Part shown: positions 1-6,690 of the stretch, piece by piece | How the letters are laid out: the number at the start of each line of letters is the position of its first letter | Position numbering within the stretch: position 1 is the stretch's first letter | DNA from: Amnimonas aquatica | Lineage (GTDB): Bacteria; Pseudomonadota; Gammaproteobacteria; Pseudomonadales; Moraxellaceae | Length of the DNA: 9,572 nt | Assembly: GCF_002943415.1 (NCBI RefSeq) | Contig: NZ_PTQZ01000046.1 | Location: 1-9,572 of the forward strand | Reading direction: 5' to 3' | The notes under the pieces: model-generated | The model's input: only the letters and a program-made list of their open reading frames with translations | Told to the model about the DNA's origin: nothing | Databases searched by the model: none | Made by a program: the position numbers and the translations under genes

Positions 1-318
1 GGCCGTCGCGCCCGGCTCTGGGCCGAGGTGCATCTGCGCGCGCACAACGGCATGTCGCACCTGTTCCTCGGCGATGCCGCCTACCGCAATCTGGGGCTGC
101 CGCGAGGGCGGCGCTGGGACTGGTTCCCGCTCGCGCTCATCCCGCTGGTGCTGGGCAGCGAGGTCTGCCGGCTGGTGCTGCCGGGCGGCACCCGGCGCTT
201 CGCCGGCTGGGGCGGGAAATGGCAGGTGTCCTGGCTGGCGCGGCGGCTGCGCAACCGGCCTGCGGAGTTCCGTCCGGTGGAGCGGCTGGCCGGCAGCATG
301 CGCGCGTCCGAACACTGA
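1..318 (+). CDS. 3' end of an unidentified protein gene (5' truncated by window edge)
   Basis: The frame is open from base 1 and stops with TGA at 316-318, giving at least 105 residues. The coding start lies outside the window; an internal methionine at 52 or a GTG at 28 is not a convincing start because the frame continues unbroken upstream. The visible tail is rich in Arg, Gly and Trp. It contains one hydrophobic stretch (WFPLALIPLVLGSEV) that could be a membrane-associated or buried helix, then a basic, Arg-rich C-terminus ending SMRASEH. I do not recognise the family. The tail is vaguely reminiscent of large alpha-helical oxygenase-like proteins, but no diagnostic motif is visible, so no function is assigned. 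It is convergent with bamD and separated from it by 108 nt of hairpin-rich DNA. Confidence 0.6.
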   Translation, partial: GRRARLWAEVHLRAHNGMSHLFLGDAAYRNLGLPRGRRWDWFPLALIPLVLGSEVCRLVLPGGTRRFAGWGGKWQVSWLARRLRNRPAEFRPVERLAGSMRASEH

Positions 319-351
319 GGCATCGCCGGGAAACGGCGGCCCATGAACGAA

Positions 352-374
352 CATGCCCGGACAGGCCGGGCATG
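352..374. repeat. Perfect 9-bp-arm hairpin between convergent genes (REP-like candidate)
   Basis: CATGCCCGG (352-360) is followed by a 5-nt loop and its exact reverse complement CCGGGCATG (366-374). It lies 33 nt after the stop of the truncated first gene. A TTTT run follows at 382-385, 7 nt after the stem, which is too far for a classical intrinsic terminator. Its right side and flank (364-379) match the right side of the hairpin after clpB (6422-6437) at 15 of 16 bases, so it may belong to a dispersed palindromic repeat family. Confidence 0.6.
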
Positions 375-388
375 ATGCGTGTTTTCGG

Positions 389-418
389 CCGGCCGCTGGC
401 CGGTGGCGCGACCGCGCC
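389..418. other. Two adjacent GC-rich hairpins downstream of bamD
   Basis: CCGGCC (389-394) / GGCCGG (398-403) with a 3-nt loop is followed at once by GGCGCG (405-410) / CGCGCC (413-418) with a 2-nt loop. They sit 8 nt beyond the bamD stop codon on the minus strand. There is no proper T-tract in the bamD direction, so they are better read as mRNA 3'-end stabilising structures or a Rho-assisted end than as a classical terminator. Confidence 0.4.
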
Positions 419-426
419 GCGCAGCC

Positions 427-1167
427 TCAGCCCTTCTTGGCTGGGCGGGTGCCGGCGAGCAGGGTCTCGGCCTGGGCGGCGAGATCGTTCATGCCCAGTG
501 CCTTGTAGTTCTTCACCAGCAGACCCAGGGCCTCCGGCACGGCGCTGCTTTCCGGGTAGTTCTCCACCACCCAGCGTGCGCGGTTGACCACGGCCACCAG
601 TGCGCCACGGGTCTCGTAGTAGCGTGCCACGTGCAGCTCGGCCTCGGCCATCTGGTTGCGCAGATAGACCATGCGCTGGCGCGCGTCGGCCGCGTACGGG
701 CTGTCCGGGTAGCGCGCGTTGAGCTGGCGGAAGTCATCGAAGGCGATGCGCGCCTGGCCCATGTCGCGGTGCGCCATGTTCACCGGCAGGCGCTTGAGTA
801 GCGAGTCCTGGTCGATGGAGAAGTTGGACAGGCCGCGCAGGTAGAGCACGTAGTCCAGGCGCGGCGACTCCGGGTGCAGGCGCAGGTAGCGGTCGGCGGC
901 GGTGATGGCGCCGAGGTACTCGGACTGCATGTACTTGCCGTAGATGACCTCGAGCTGGGCCTGCTCGGTGTAGTTGCCGACCGGGTACTGGGATTCCAGG
1001 GCTTCGAAGCCGGCCACGGCGACGCCGTAGTTGCCGGCCTTGAGGGCGGCGTTGGCCTCCTCGTAGTAACGGGCTTCGGTCTTGACCGTGTTCTGGGGCT
1101 TGGAGGCGCAGGCGGCCAGCAGCACGACCGGAACGAGAAGCAGGGCACGCAGGGGAAGGTTTTTCAT
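427..1167 (-). CDS. bamD: Outer membrane protein assembly factor BamD (lipoprotein)
   Basis: BamD is the essential lipoprotein of the BAM complex, which folds beta-barrel proteins into the outer membrane; it is anchored in the inner leaflet and acts in the periplasm. The product is 246 aa, close to E. coli BamD (245). The start at 1167 (MKNLPLRALLLVPVVLLAAC) gives a clean lipoprotein signal peptide: basic N-terminus, hydrophobic core and lipobox LAAC with the lipidated cysteine at residue 20. The frame is open upstream, but a longer form would bury the signal. The mature part shows TPR-like helical repeats, including the typical YPVGNYTEQAQLEVIYGKYM and LYLRGLSNF stretches. Transcribed divergently from rluD, as in E. 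coli. The C-terminus ends PAKKG. The family call is firm; nothing is missing or odd. Confidence 0.96.
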   Translation of the reverse strand: MKNLPLRALLLVPVVLLAACASKPQNTVKTEARYYEEANAALKAGNYGVAVAGFEALESQYPVGNYTEQAQLEVIYGKYMQSEYLGAITAADRYLRLHPESPRLDYVLYLRGLSNFSIDQDSLLKRLPVNMAHRDMGQARIAFDDFRQLNARYPDSPYAADARQRMVYLRNQMAEAELHVARYYETRGALVAVVNRARWVVENYPESSAVPEALGLLVKNYKALGMNDLAAQAETLLAGTRPAKKG

Positions 1168-1185
1168 GGATTCATCCAACGGTGA

Positions 1186-1201
1186 GCACCAGACGTGGTG
1201 C
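1186..1201. promoter_or_regulatory. Inverted repeat in the bamD-rluD divergent region
   Basis: GCACCA (1186-1191) / TGGTGC (1196-1201) form a perfect 6-bp inverted repeat with spacer GACG. It lies within the presumed bamD leader and just upstream of the rluD -10 candidate. It could be an operator for either gene or a small hairpin in the bamD mRNA leader. No regulator can be named. Confidence 0.3.
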
Positions 1202-1206
1202 ACAGG

Positions 1207-1212
1207 TACAAT
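1207..1212 (+). promoter_or_regulatory. Candidate -10 element for the rluD operon
   Basis: TACAAT (5 of 6 to the sigma-70 -10 consensus) would start transcription near 1219, about 30 nt before the rluD ATG. The -35 is poor: TGAGCA at 1183-1188 with an 18-nt spacer matches only three positions. No Shine-Dalgarno sequence is visible before the rluD ATG. Confidence 0.4.
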
Positions 1213-1218
1213 CCTCCT

Positions 1219-1247
1219 ATTAAACACCAGCTCGCCGGACCCGCCAA
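1219..1247 (-). promoter_or_regulatory. Candidate sigma-70 promoter for bamD
   Basis: Read on the minus strand, TTGGCG (1247-1242, 4 of 6 to the -35) is followed by a 17-nt spacer and TTTAAT (1224-1219, 5 of 6 to the -10). The start would fall near 1212, giving a leader of about 45 nt. It physically overlaps the rluD start region, so the two promoters probably compete. Confidence 0.45.
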
Positions 1248-1250
1248 ACC

Positions 1251-2222
1251 ATGTCGCAAGCAACTTCACTCCAGGCCATCTCTCTCCAGGCCGTGGTTCC
1301 GCCCGAGCTTGCCGGCAGCCGCCTGGACCAGGCCGCCGCCCAGCTGTTCGGGGAGTACTCGCGCGAGCGCCTGAAGCAGTGGATCCAGGATGGCTCGCTG
1401 ACCCTGGACGGCCGCGGCGCCAAGCCCAAGGACAAGGTGCTGGGGGGCGAGCGGCTGGTGGTCGAGGCCACGCTGCAGGAGGAAACCTTCGGCGTGGCCG
1501 AGGACATTCCGCTCGACATCGTGCATGAAGATGCCCACCTGCTGGTCATCAACAAGCCGGCCGGCCTGGTGGTGCATCCGGGCGCCGGCAATCCGCAGGG
1601 CACGCTCATGAACGCGCTGCTGCACCACGACCCGTCGCTGGCGCAGCTGCCGCGCGCGGGCATCGTGCATCGTCTGGACCGCGACACCACCGGCCTCATG
1701 GTGGTGGCGAAGACGCTGCCGGCGCACACCGACCTGGTGGCGCAGCTGGCCGACAAGCGCGTCTACCGCGAGTACGAAGCGGTGACCTACGGCAACATGA
1801 CCGGCGGCGGCAGCGTGGACGCGCCCATCGACCGTCATCCGCACGACCGCGTGCGCATGGCCGTGGTCGCCGGCGGACGCCCGGCGGTCACGCACTACCG
1901 CATCCTGCAGCGCTTCCCCAATCACACCCATGTGCGCCTGCAGCTGGAGACCGGCCGCACGCACCAGATCCGCGTGCACATGGCGCACATCGGCTACCCG
2001 CTGGTGGGCGACCCGGTCTACGCCCGCCTGCGCTTTCCCAAGGGCGCCGGCCCGGAGCTGCTGGACACCCTGCGCGGCTTCAACCGCCAGGCCCTGCACG
2101 CCCGCCGCCTGGGCCTGACGCACCCGGCCACGGATGAGCAGTGCCTGTGGGAAAGCGACTTGCCCGATGACTTCATCAACCTGCTCCAGATCCTGAAGCA
2201 GGACGCCCAGCCGGCCGGCTGA
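1251..2222 (+). CDS. rluD: 23S rRNA pseudouridine synthase RluD
   Basis: RluD converts specific uridines in helix 69 of 23S rRNA (1911, 1915 and 1917 in E. coli numbering) to pseudouridine, which supports ribosome assembly and termination. The product is 323 aa (E. coli 326). An N-terminal S4-like RNA-binding region spans about residues 22-70 (SRLDQAAAQLF ... VLGGERL), followed by the RluA-family catalytic domain. The motif HRLDRDTTGLMV (140-151) supplies the catalytic aspartate, D143. The later ETGRTHQIRVHMAHIGYPLVGDPVY block is diagnostic of the RluA/RluC/RluD group; the D-class identity rests on N-terminal similarity (GGERL, DIPLDIVHED) and locus synteny. The N-terminus holds a short SLQA duplication. 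It is the first gene of a likely rluD-pgeF-flavodoxin operon, with the next ATG 26 nt downstream. Confidence 0.95.
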   Translation: MSQATSLQAISLQAVVPPELAGSRLDQAAAQLFGEYSRERLKQWIQDGSLTLDGRGAKPKDKVLGGERLVVEATLQEETFGVAEDIPLDIVHEDAHLLVINKPAGLVVHPGAGNPQGTLMNALLHHDPSLAQLPRAGIVHRLDRDTTGLMVVAKTLPAHTDLVAQLADKRVYREYEAVTYGNMTGGGSVDAPIDRHPHDRVRMAVVAGGRPAVTHYRILQRFPNHTHVRLQLETGRTHQIRVHMAHIGYPLVGDPVYARLRFPKGAGPELLDTLRGFNRQALHARRLGLTHPATDEQCLWESDLPDDFINLLQILKQDAQPAG

Positions 2223-2248
2223 GCCGGTTTTCCGCGAGGGACAGGCCC

Positions 2249-3034
2249 ATGAGCACCGACACCCTGCTTGCGCACGCCCTGATGCCGGACTGGCCGGCGC
2301 CGGCGCGCGTCCGCGCGCTGGTCACCACGCGCCGGGGCGGTCACAGCCGGGCGCCCTGGGACAGCCTCAACCTCGGGGATCACGTCGAGGATGACCCGCA
2401 GGCCGTGGCGGCCAACCGGGCCTTGCTCGAACAGGCGTTGCAGCATCTGGCGCCGGCCTCGGCGCCGCAGTGGCTGCGCCAGGTGCACGGCACGCGCGTG
2501 ATCGAGCCACCGGCCGAGCCGACGCAGCGCCGGGTGTGGACGCCCGAGGCCGATGCCGCCAGCACCGACCGCGCCGGCGTGCCGCTGGTGATCATGACCG
2601 CCGACTGCCTGCCGGTGCTGTTCACCGATCGCCAGGGCAGCCGCGTGGCAGCAGCGCACGCGGGCTGGCGCGGCCTCTGCGATGGTGTGCTGGAGGCCAC
2701 CCTGGCGAGCTTTCCCGACCCGAGCCAGGTCATGGCCTGGCTCGGTCCGGCGATCGGTCCGGCATCCTTCGAGGTCGGCGGCGAGGTCCGCGCCGCCTTC
2801 ATGGCCCATCAGGCCGAAGCCGCCGAGGCGTTCACGCCCTCGCCGGCGCGCCCGGGGCACTGGCTGGCGGATATCTACCTGCTCGCGCGCCAGCGCCTGC
2901 GGCACGCCGGCATCGGCTCGGTGCACGGTGGCGGACGCGACACCTGCGCCGAGCACGAGACCTTTTTCTCCTACCGGCGTGACGGCCGCACCGGCCGCAT
3001 GGCCAGCGTGATCTGGCTGGTGCCGGCAGACTGA
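2249..3034 (+). CDS. pgeF: Peptidoglycan editing factor PgeF (YfiH / DUF152, multicopper polyphenol oxidoreductase family)
   Basis: E. coli YfiH/PgeF corrects misincorporation of L-serine in place of L-alanine in peptidoglycan precursors; relatives have also been described as laccase-like polyphenol oxidoreductases and purine nucleosidases. The product is 261 aa. The three metal-ligand motifs are present: QVHG with H80, TADC with C120, and AAHAGWRG with H137. The C-terminal segment CAEHETFFSYRRDG...GRMASVIWL is characteristic. The start at 2249 is supported by a GAGGGA Shine-Dalgarno sequence at 2236-2241, 7 nt before the ATG. It lies 26 nt after rluD and 23 nt before the next ORF, consistent with co-transcription; rluD-pgeF is a widely conserved pair. 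The protein is cytoplasmic, with no signal peptide. The family call is firm, the physiological substrate is less so. Confidence 0.93.
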   Translation: MSTDTLLAHALMPDWPAPARVRALVTTRRGGHSRAPWDSLNLGDHVEDDPQAVAANRALLEQALQHLAPASAPQWLRQVHGTRVIEPPAEPTQRRVWTPEADAASTDRAGVPLVIMTADCLPVLFTDRQGSRVAAAHAGWRGLCDGVLEATLASFPDPSQVMAWLGPAIGPASFEVGGEVRAAFMAHQAEAAEAFTPSPARPGHWLADIYLLARQRLRHAGIGSVHGGGRDTCAEHETFFSYRRDGRTGRMASVIWLVPAD

Positions 3035-3057
3035 TTGCCCGGCCGGACACGGCGGCC

Positions 3058-3645
3058 ATGACTACAGCAGCGAACACAGCAATGAGCGAAGCAATGACGA
3101 CAGTGGTGGTGGTGTATCACAGCGGCTACGGCCACACCGAGCAGGTGGCGCGGCATGTCGCCCTGGGCGCGGCGGCCGTGCCCGGCGTGGTCGTGGCGGA
3201 CATGCCGGTGACCGCCCCGGACTGGGCGCTGCTGGAGGCCGCAGACGCCATCATCTTCGGTTCGCCGGTCTACATGGGCAGCGTTTCCGCGCCGTTCAAG
3301 CAGTTCATGGACGACACCTCCCGGGTCTGGCTGCGCCAGGGCTGGCAGGACAAGCTGGCCGCCGGCTTCGTCAACTCCGGTGCGCTCAGCGGCGACAAGC
3401 AGGTCGCCCTGCAGCAGCTGCAGACCTTCGCCGGCCAGCACGGCATGCTCTGGGCCAGCTTCCCTCTGCAGCCCACGGGCACCGGGCCGGACGACCTCAA
3501 CCGTCTGGGCTCCAACTCCGGCCTCATGACCCAGGCCGACAACGACGATCCGGTGCTGACGCCGCCGCGCGGCGACCGCCTGACCGCCGAGCTGTTCGGC
3601 CGTCATGTCGCCGAGCGCGCGCTGCGCTGGCGGCGCGGGGCCTGA
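3058..3645 (+). CDS. Flavodoxin-fold NAD(P)H-dependent oxidoreductase, WrbA-like
   Basis: The 195-aa product begins a beta-strand (TTVVVVYHSGYGHT) leading into a flavodoxin phosphate-binding loop, YHSGYGHTEQVA (20-31), expected to hold FMN phosphate. The segment DAIIFGSPVYMGSVSAPFKQFMD (63-85) corresponds to the second FMN-binding loop of the WrbA / NAD(P)H:quinone reductase group. NRLGSNSGLMTQADND (148-163) is typical of a WrbA-related subgroup of flavodoxin-family proteins. The likely role is two-electron reduction of quinones or similar acceptors by a soluble FMN enzyme; the substrate is unknown. The start is uncertain: methionines at 3058, 3082 and 3094 are all in frame and none has a strong ribosome site, while 3094 would place the first strand right at the N-terminus. 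It lies between pgeF and clpB, which are adjacent in E. coli. Confidence 0.88.
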   Translation: MTTAANTAMSEAMTTVVVVYHSGYGHTEQVARHVALGAAAVPGVVVADMPVTAPDWALLEAADAIIFGSPVYMGSVSAPFKQFMDDTSRVWLRQGWQDKLAAGFVNSGALSGDKQVALQQLQTFAGQHGMLWASFPLQPTGTGPDDLNRLGSNSGLMTQADNDDPVLTPPRGDRLTAELFGRHVAERALRWRRGA

Positions 3646-3682
3646 CACCTCTGCGGCTTTGTGTCGCGCAATTGTTGCAGGC

Positions 3683-3707
3683 CTTGAAATCCTCCCCGGC
3701 CACCCAA
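3683..3707 (+). promoter_or_regulatory. Sigma-32-type heat-shock promoter for clpB
   Basis: CTTGAAA at 3683-3689 exactly matches the sigma-32 -35 core. After a 13-nt spacer comes ACCCAA (3702-3707), 4 of 6 to the CCCCAT -10 core. This lies in the only sizeable gap of the cluster (3646-3777), in front of a chaperone gene known to be in the heat-shock regulon. Transcription would begin near 3714, giving a leader of about 64 nt. Confidence 0.7.
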
Positions 3708-3723
3708 ACCTGATCAGATAAGC

Positions 3724-3741
3724 GCGGGCACAACGGCCCGC
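3724..3741 (+). other. Small hairpin in the clpB 5' leader
   Basis: GCGGGC (3724-3729) / GCCCGC (3736-3741) form a perfect 6-bp stem with a 6-nt loop near the predicted 5' end of the clpB mRNA. It does not cover the ribosome-binding site, so it looks like a 5'-stabilising stem more than an RNA thermometer. Confidence 0.4.
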
Positions 3742-3764
3742 CGAACCGATCACGAGATGGCTCC

Positions 3765-3770
3765 GGGAGG
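3765..3770 (+). promoter_or_regulatory. clpB Shine-Dalgarno site, fixes the start codon
   Basis: GGGAGG lies 7 nt before the ATG at 3778. An in-frame ATG at 3757 lies upstream of this site, would add seven residues (MAPGGSP) not found in ClpB, and has no ribosome site of its own. The start at 3778 ([11 protein letters not shown]) also matches the E. coli ClpB N-terminus. Confidence 0.85.
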
Positions 3771-3777
3771 ATCACCC

Positions 3778-6363
3778 ATGCGACTCGACAAACTGACCGC
3801 TAAGCTGCAGCAGGCACTGGCCGATGCCCAGTCCCTCGCCGTCGGCCGCGACCACAACAACCTCGACCCGCTGCACCTGCTGGCGGCCCTGCTGCAGCCG
3901 GCCGACAGTGCCGTGGCGCCGCTACTGGCCCAGGCCGGCGTGTCGCTGCCGGCGCTGCGCGACAGCGCCGACAAGGCGCTGGACAACCTGCCGCGCATCG
4001 CCCGCGCCACCGGCGAGGTGGTGCCCAGCCCTGATCTCATGCGCGTGCTCAACCTCGCCGACAAGCTGGCGCAGCAGCGTCAGGACGGCTTCATCGCCAG
4101 CGAGCTGGTGCTGCTGGCCATGGTCGAGGCCGATGTCGCTGCCGGCAGGCTGCTGAAGCAAGCCGGCGCCGACAAGGCGAAGCTGACGCGGGTCATCGAC
4201 CAGCTGCGCGGCGGCGAGTCGGTGCAGAGCGCAGGCGCCGAGGACCAGCGCGGCGCGCTGTCGAAGTACACCATCGACCTCACCGCACGCGCCGCCAGCG
4301 GCAAGCTCGATCCGGTCATCGGCCGCGATGACGAGATCCGCCGCACCCTGCAGGTGCTGTCGCGGCGCACCAAGAACAACCCGGTGCTGATCGGCGAGCC
4401 GGGCGTCGGCAAGACCGCCATCGTCGAGGGGCTGGCGCAGCGCATCGTCAACGGTGAGGTGCCGGACAGCCTGAAGTCGAAGAAAGTGCTGGTGCTCGAC
4501 ATGGGCTCGCTGATCGCCGGCGCCAAGTTCCGCGGCGAGTTCGAGGAGCGCCTGAAGGCGGTGCTGCAGGAGCTGGCCAAGCTGGAAGGGCAGGTCATCC
4601 TGTTCATCGACGAGATCCACACCATGGTCGGCGCCGGCAAGGCCGACGGCGCCATGGATGCCGGCAACATGCTCAAGCCCGCCCTCGCGCGCGGCGAGCT
4701 GCACTGCGTCGGCGCCACCACGCTGGACGAGTACCGCCAGTTCATCGAGAAGGATGCCGCGCTCGAGCGCCGCTTCCAGAAAGTGCTGGTCGACGAACCC
4801 AGCGTCGAAGACACGGTGGCCATCCTGCGCGGTCTCAAGGAACGCTACGAGCTGCATCACGGCGTCGACATCACCGACCCGGCGATCATCGCGGCGGCGC
4901 GGCTGTCGCACCGCTACATCACCGACCGCAAGCTGCCGGACAAGGCCATCGACCTGATCGACGAAGCGGCCGCGCGCATCCGTCTCGAAATGGACTCCAA
5001 GCCCGAGGCCATGGACAGGCTCGACCGCCGCCTGATCCAGCTCAAGATGGAGCGCGAGGCGCTGAAGCAGGAAGACGATGCCGCTTCGAAGCAGCGTCTT
5101 GTCAAGCTTGGCGAGGAGATCGAGCGGCTGGAACGCGAGTACGCCAGCCTCGACGAGGTCTGGAAGGCCGAGAAGTCGTCGGTGGCCGGTGCCCAGCAGA
5201 TCAAGGAGCAGCTGGAGAAGGCGCGCCTGGATTTCGATGCCGCGCGACGGGCCAACGACCTGGAGAAGATGTCGCAGCTGCAGTACGGCGTCATTCCCGA
5301 TCTCGAGAAGCGGCTGGCGGCGGCGCAGAGCGGCGAGCAGCCGGCGGCGACGCTGCTGCGCAGCAAGGTCACCGAGGCCGAGATCGCCGAAGTGGTGTCG
5401 CGCAGCACCGGCATTCCGGTCGCCAAGATGCTCGAAGGCGAACGCGAGAAGCTGCTGCGCATGGAACAGGTGCTGGCCGAGCGCGTGGTCGGGCAGGATG
5501 AAGCCGTGGCAGCGGTGTCGCATGCCGTGCGTCGCGCCCGCGCCGGCCTCACCGATCCCTCGCGGCCGAGCGGCTCGTTCCTGTTCCTCGGCCCCACCGG
5601 TGTCGGCAAGACCGAGCTGTGCAAGGCGCTGGCGACCTTCCTGTTCGACAGCGACGACGCCATGGTGCGCATCGACATGTCGGAGTTCATGGAGAAGCAC
5701 AGCGTGTCGCGCCTGGTCGGTGCCCCGCCGGGCTACGTCGGCTACGAGGAGGGCGGCACGCTGACCGAGGCGGTGCGGCGCAAGCCCTACTCGGTGGTGC
5801 TGCTCGACGAGGTCGAGAAGGCGCATCCGGATGTCTTCAATATCCTGCTGCAGGTGCTGGAGGACGGTCGTCTCACCGATGGCCAGGGCCGCACGGTGGA
5901 CTTCCGCAACACGCTGATCGTGATGACCTCGAACCTGGGCGCGGACCTGATCCAGGGCCTGACCCAGGCCGGCCGGCCGGAGGATATCCGGGTCGCGGTC
6001 ATGGAGGCGGTCGGTCGCCACTTCCGGCCCGAGTTCATCAACCGCATCGACGAGACGGTGGTGTTCGCGCCGCTGGGCGAGGCGCAGATCCGCGCCATCG
6101 CTGACATCCAGCTCGACCGCCTGCGCGGGCGCCTGGCCGAGCGCGACCTGCGTCTGGTGGTGGGGGAGACGGCCATGGCGCAGCTGGCGGCCATCGGCTT
6201 CGATCCGCTGTTCGGCGCGCGGCCGCTGAAGCGTGCCATCCAGGCGAAGCTGGAGAATCCGCTGGCGGACCATCTGCTGCGCGGCGACTTCGTGGCTGGC
6301 GACACCATCCAGGTCGACGAGGAGCACGGCACGTTCACGTTCCACAAGGCGCTGCTGCACTGA
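3778..6363 (+). CDS. clpB: ATP-dependent protein disaggregase ClpB (Hsp104 family)
   Basis: ClpB is a hexameric AAA+ machine that threads proteins out of aggregates in the cytoplasm together with DnaK/DnaJ/GrpE. The product is 861 aa (E. coli 857). Domains in order: substrate-binding N domain (about 1-145); NBD1 with Walker A GEPGVGKT (K212) and Walker B FIDEIH (E279); coiled-coil M domain (about 410-520) with W462 and Y503 retained; NBD2 with Walker A GPTGVGKT (K611) and Walker B LLDEVEK (E678); C-terminal domain with [10 protein letters not shown]. Residue numbers coincide with E. coli through both ATPase modules. A GTG codon at residue 149 (4222-4224) sits where E. coli starts the short ClpB isoform. 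Odd point: residue 543 is Ser in RSTGIPV, where E. coli has Trp. It has its own heat-shock promoter and a strong ribosome site. Confidence 0.97.
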   Translation: MRLDKLTAKLQQALADAQSLAVGRDHNNLDPLHLLAALLQPADSAVAPLLAQAGVSLPALRDSADKALDNLPRIARATGEVVPSPDLMRVLNLADKLAQQRQDGFIASELVLLAMVEADVAAGRLLKQAGADKAKLTRVIDQLRGGESVQSAGAEDQRGALSKYTIDLTARAASGKLDPVIGRDDEIRRTLQVLSRRTKNNPVLIGEPGVGKTAIVEGLAQRIVNGEVPDSLKSKKVLVLDMGSLIAGAKFRGEFEERLKAVLQELAKLEGQVILFIDEIHTMVGAGKADGAMDAGNMLKPALARGELHCVGATTLDEYRQFIEKDAALERRFQKVLVDEPSVEDTVAILRGLKERYELHHGVDITDPAIIAAARLSHRYITDRKLPDKAIDLIDEAAARIRLEMDSKPEAMDRLDRRLIQLKMEREALKQEDDAASKQRLVKLGEEIERLEREYASLDEVWKAEKSSVAGAQQIKEQLEKARLDFDAARRANDLEKMSQLQYGVIPDLEKRLAAAQSGEQPAATLLRSKVTEAEIAEVVSRSTGIPVAKMLEGEREKLLRMEQVLAERVVGQDEAVAAVSHAVRRARAGLTDPSRPSGSFLFLGPTGVGKTELCKALATFLFDSDDAMVRIDMSEFMEKHSVSRLVGAPPGYVGYEEGGTLTEAVRRKPYSVVLLDEVEKAHPDVFNILLQVLEDGRLTDGQGRTVDFRNTLIVMTSNLGADLIQGLTQAGRPEDIRVAVMEAVGRHFRPEFINRIDETVVFAPLGEAQIRAIADIQLDRLRGRLAERDLRLVVGETAMAQLAAIGFDPLFGARPLKRAIQAKLENPLADHLLRGDFVAGDTIQVDEEHGTFTFHKALLH

Positions 6364-6393
6364 CACGGCGCCACGGCCGCGCGAGTCCGGCCG

Positions 6394-6436
6394 GCGTCAT
6401 GCCCGCTCATGACAGAGTCATGGCCGGGCATGACGC
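6394..6436. repeat. 43-nt nested palindrome after clpB (REP-like element or terminator stem)
   Basis: Outer arms GCGTCATGCCCG (6394-6405) and CGGGCATGACGC (6425-6436) are perfect 12-bp complements. Inside, CATGAC (6408-6413) / GTCATG (6417-6422) add six pairs around an AGA loop, with only a CT/GC step interrupting the stem. It begins 30 nt after the clpB stop. No T-run follows, so a simple intrinsic terminator is unlikely. Part of it (6422-6437) recurs at 364-379. Confidence 0.7.
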
Positions 6437-6455
6437 GCGTGCGGCGCCTGCGGGC

Positions 6456-6484
6456 TTGACAGGCGTTGGTTTTGCATAAAAAAT
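6456..6484 (+). promoter_or_regulatory. Distal promoter candidate P1 upstream of ilvI
   Basis: A perfect -35 TTGACA (6456-6461) is followed by the AT-rich run TAAAAAAT (6477-6484). AAAAAT at 6479-6484 gives a 17-nt spacer and 4 of 6 -10 matches; TAAAAA at 6477 gives a 15-nt spacer. A transcript from here would carry a leader of roughly 295 nt before ilvI. Confidence 0.5.
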
Positions 6485-6500
6485 CACCGGTCTCATGGTG

Positions 6501-6538
6501 GGCGCCGATACGCTGAACACCCTCGGCAATTCGGCGCC
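6501..6538 (+). other. Long-loop stem in the ilvI leader
   Basis: GGCGCCGA (6501-6508) and TCGGCGCC (6531-6538) are exact 8-bp complements flanking a 22-nt loop. The stem would be the first structure in a P1 transcript and ends 21 nt before the terminator-like stem at 6560. It could be one arm of an attenuation switch or simply a leader hairpin. Confidence 0.4.
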
Positions 6539-6559
6539 AGGACCCTTGTGTCCTGTTCC

Positions 6560-6590
6560 GGTCGCGGCCAAACCCGCGATCCTTTATTTC
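6560..6590 (+). terminator. Terminator-like hairpin in the ilvI leader (possible attenuator)
   Basis: Bases 6560-6567 (GGTCGCGG) pair with 6574-6581 (CCGCGATCC region) in an 8-bp stem with one G-U pair and a CCAAAC loop, followed by the T-rich tail CTTTATTTC. It lies between promoter candidates P1 and P2, so it could end P1 transcripts early or end read-through from clpB. The T-run is broken, so strength is uncertain. Confidence 0.4.
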
Positions 6591-6658
6591 CGCTCGGCGG
6601 CCTGCTGCGCATACCCGATGCCAGCCAGACCGCGACCCCGACCCCGGGGATCAGCGAG

Positions 6659-6670
6659 CTGATGCATCAG
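6659..6670. promoter_or_regulatory. Perfect 12-bp palindrome abutting P2 (operator candidate)
   Basis: CTGATGCATCAG is a perfect palindrome ending at the base before the expected -35 position (6671-6676) of the extended -10 promoter at 6692-6699. Centred near -42 relative to the predicted start at about 6706, it suits an activator that compensates for the absent -35, or a repressor site. The regulator is unknown. Confidence 0.4.
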
Positions 6671-6690
6671 CCCCCATGTTTTTTCGATCG

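Noticed and set aside
427..1185. Several plus-strand frames inside bamD (for example 874-1185)
   Set aside because: These are shadows of bamD caused by high GC content; there is no start context and no domain.
1168..1269. Upstream extension of bamD to an ATG at 1269
   Set aside because: It would put 34 residues before a perfect lipoprotein signal peptide and overlap the rluD start; the start at 1167 is far better.
3922..6366. 814-aa open frame on the minus strand across clpB
   Set aside because: It is a GC-rich antisense shadow of clpB: the composition is dominated by His, Arg, Leu and Gln with no recognisable domain, while the plus strand encodes an unambiguous ClpB with all catalytic residues.
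6495..6662. Leader peptide of 55 codons upstream of ilvI
   Set aside because: The frame is open from ATG 6495, but it has no ribosome site and no cluster of Ile, Val or Leu codons, so it does not look like a classical branched-chain attenuator peptide.
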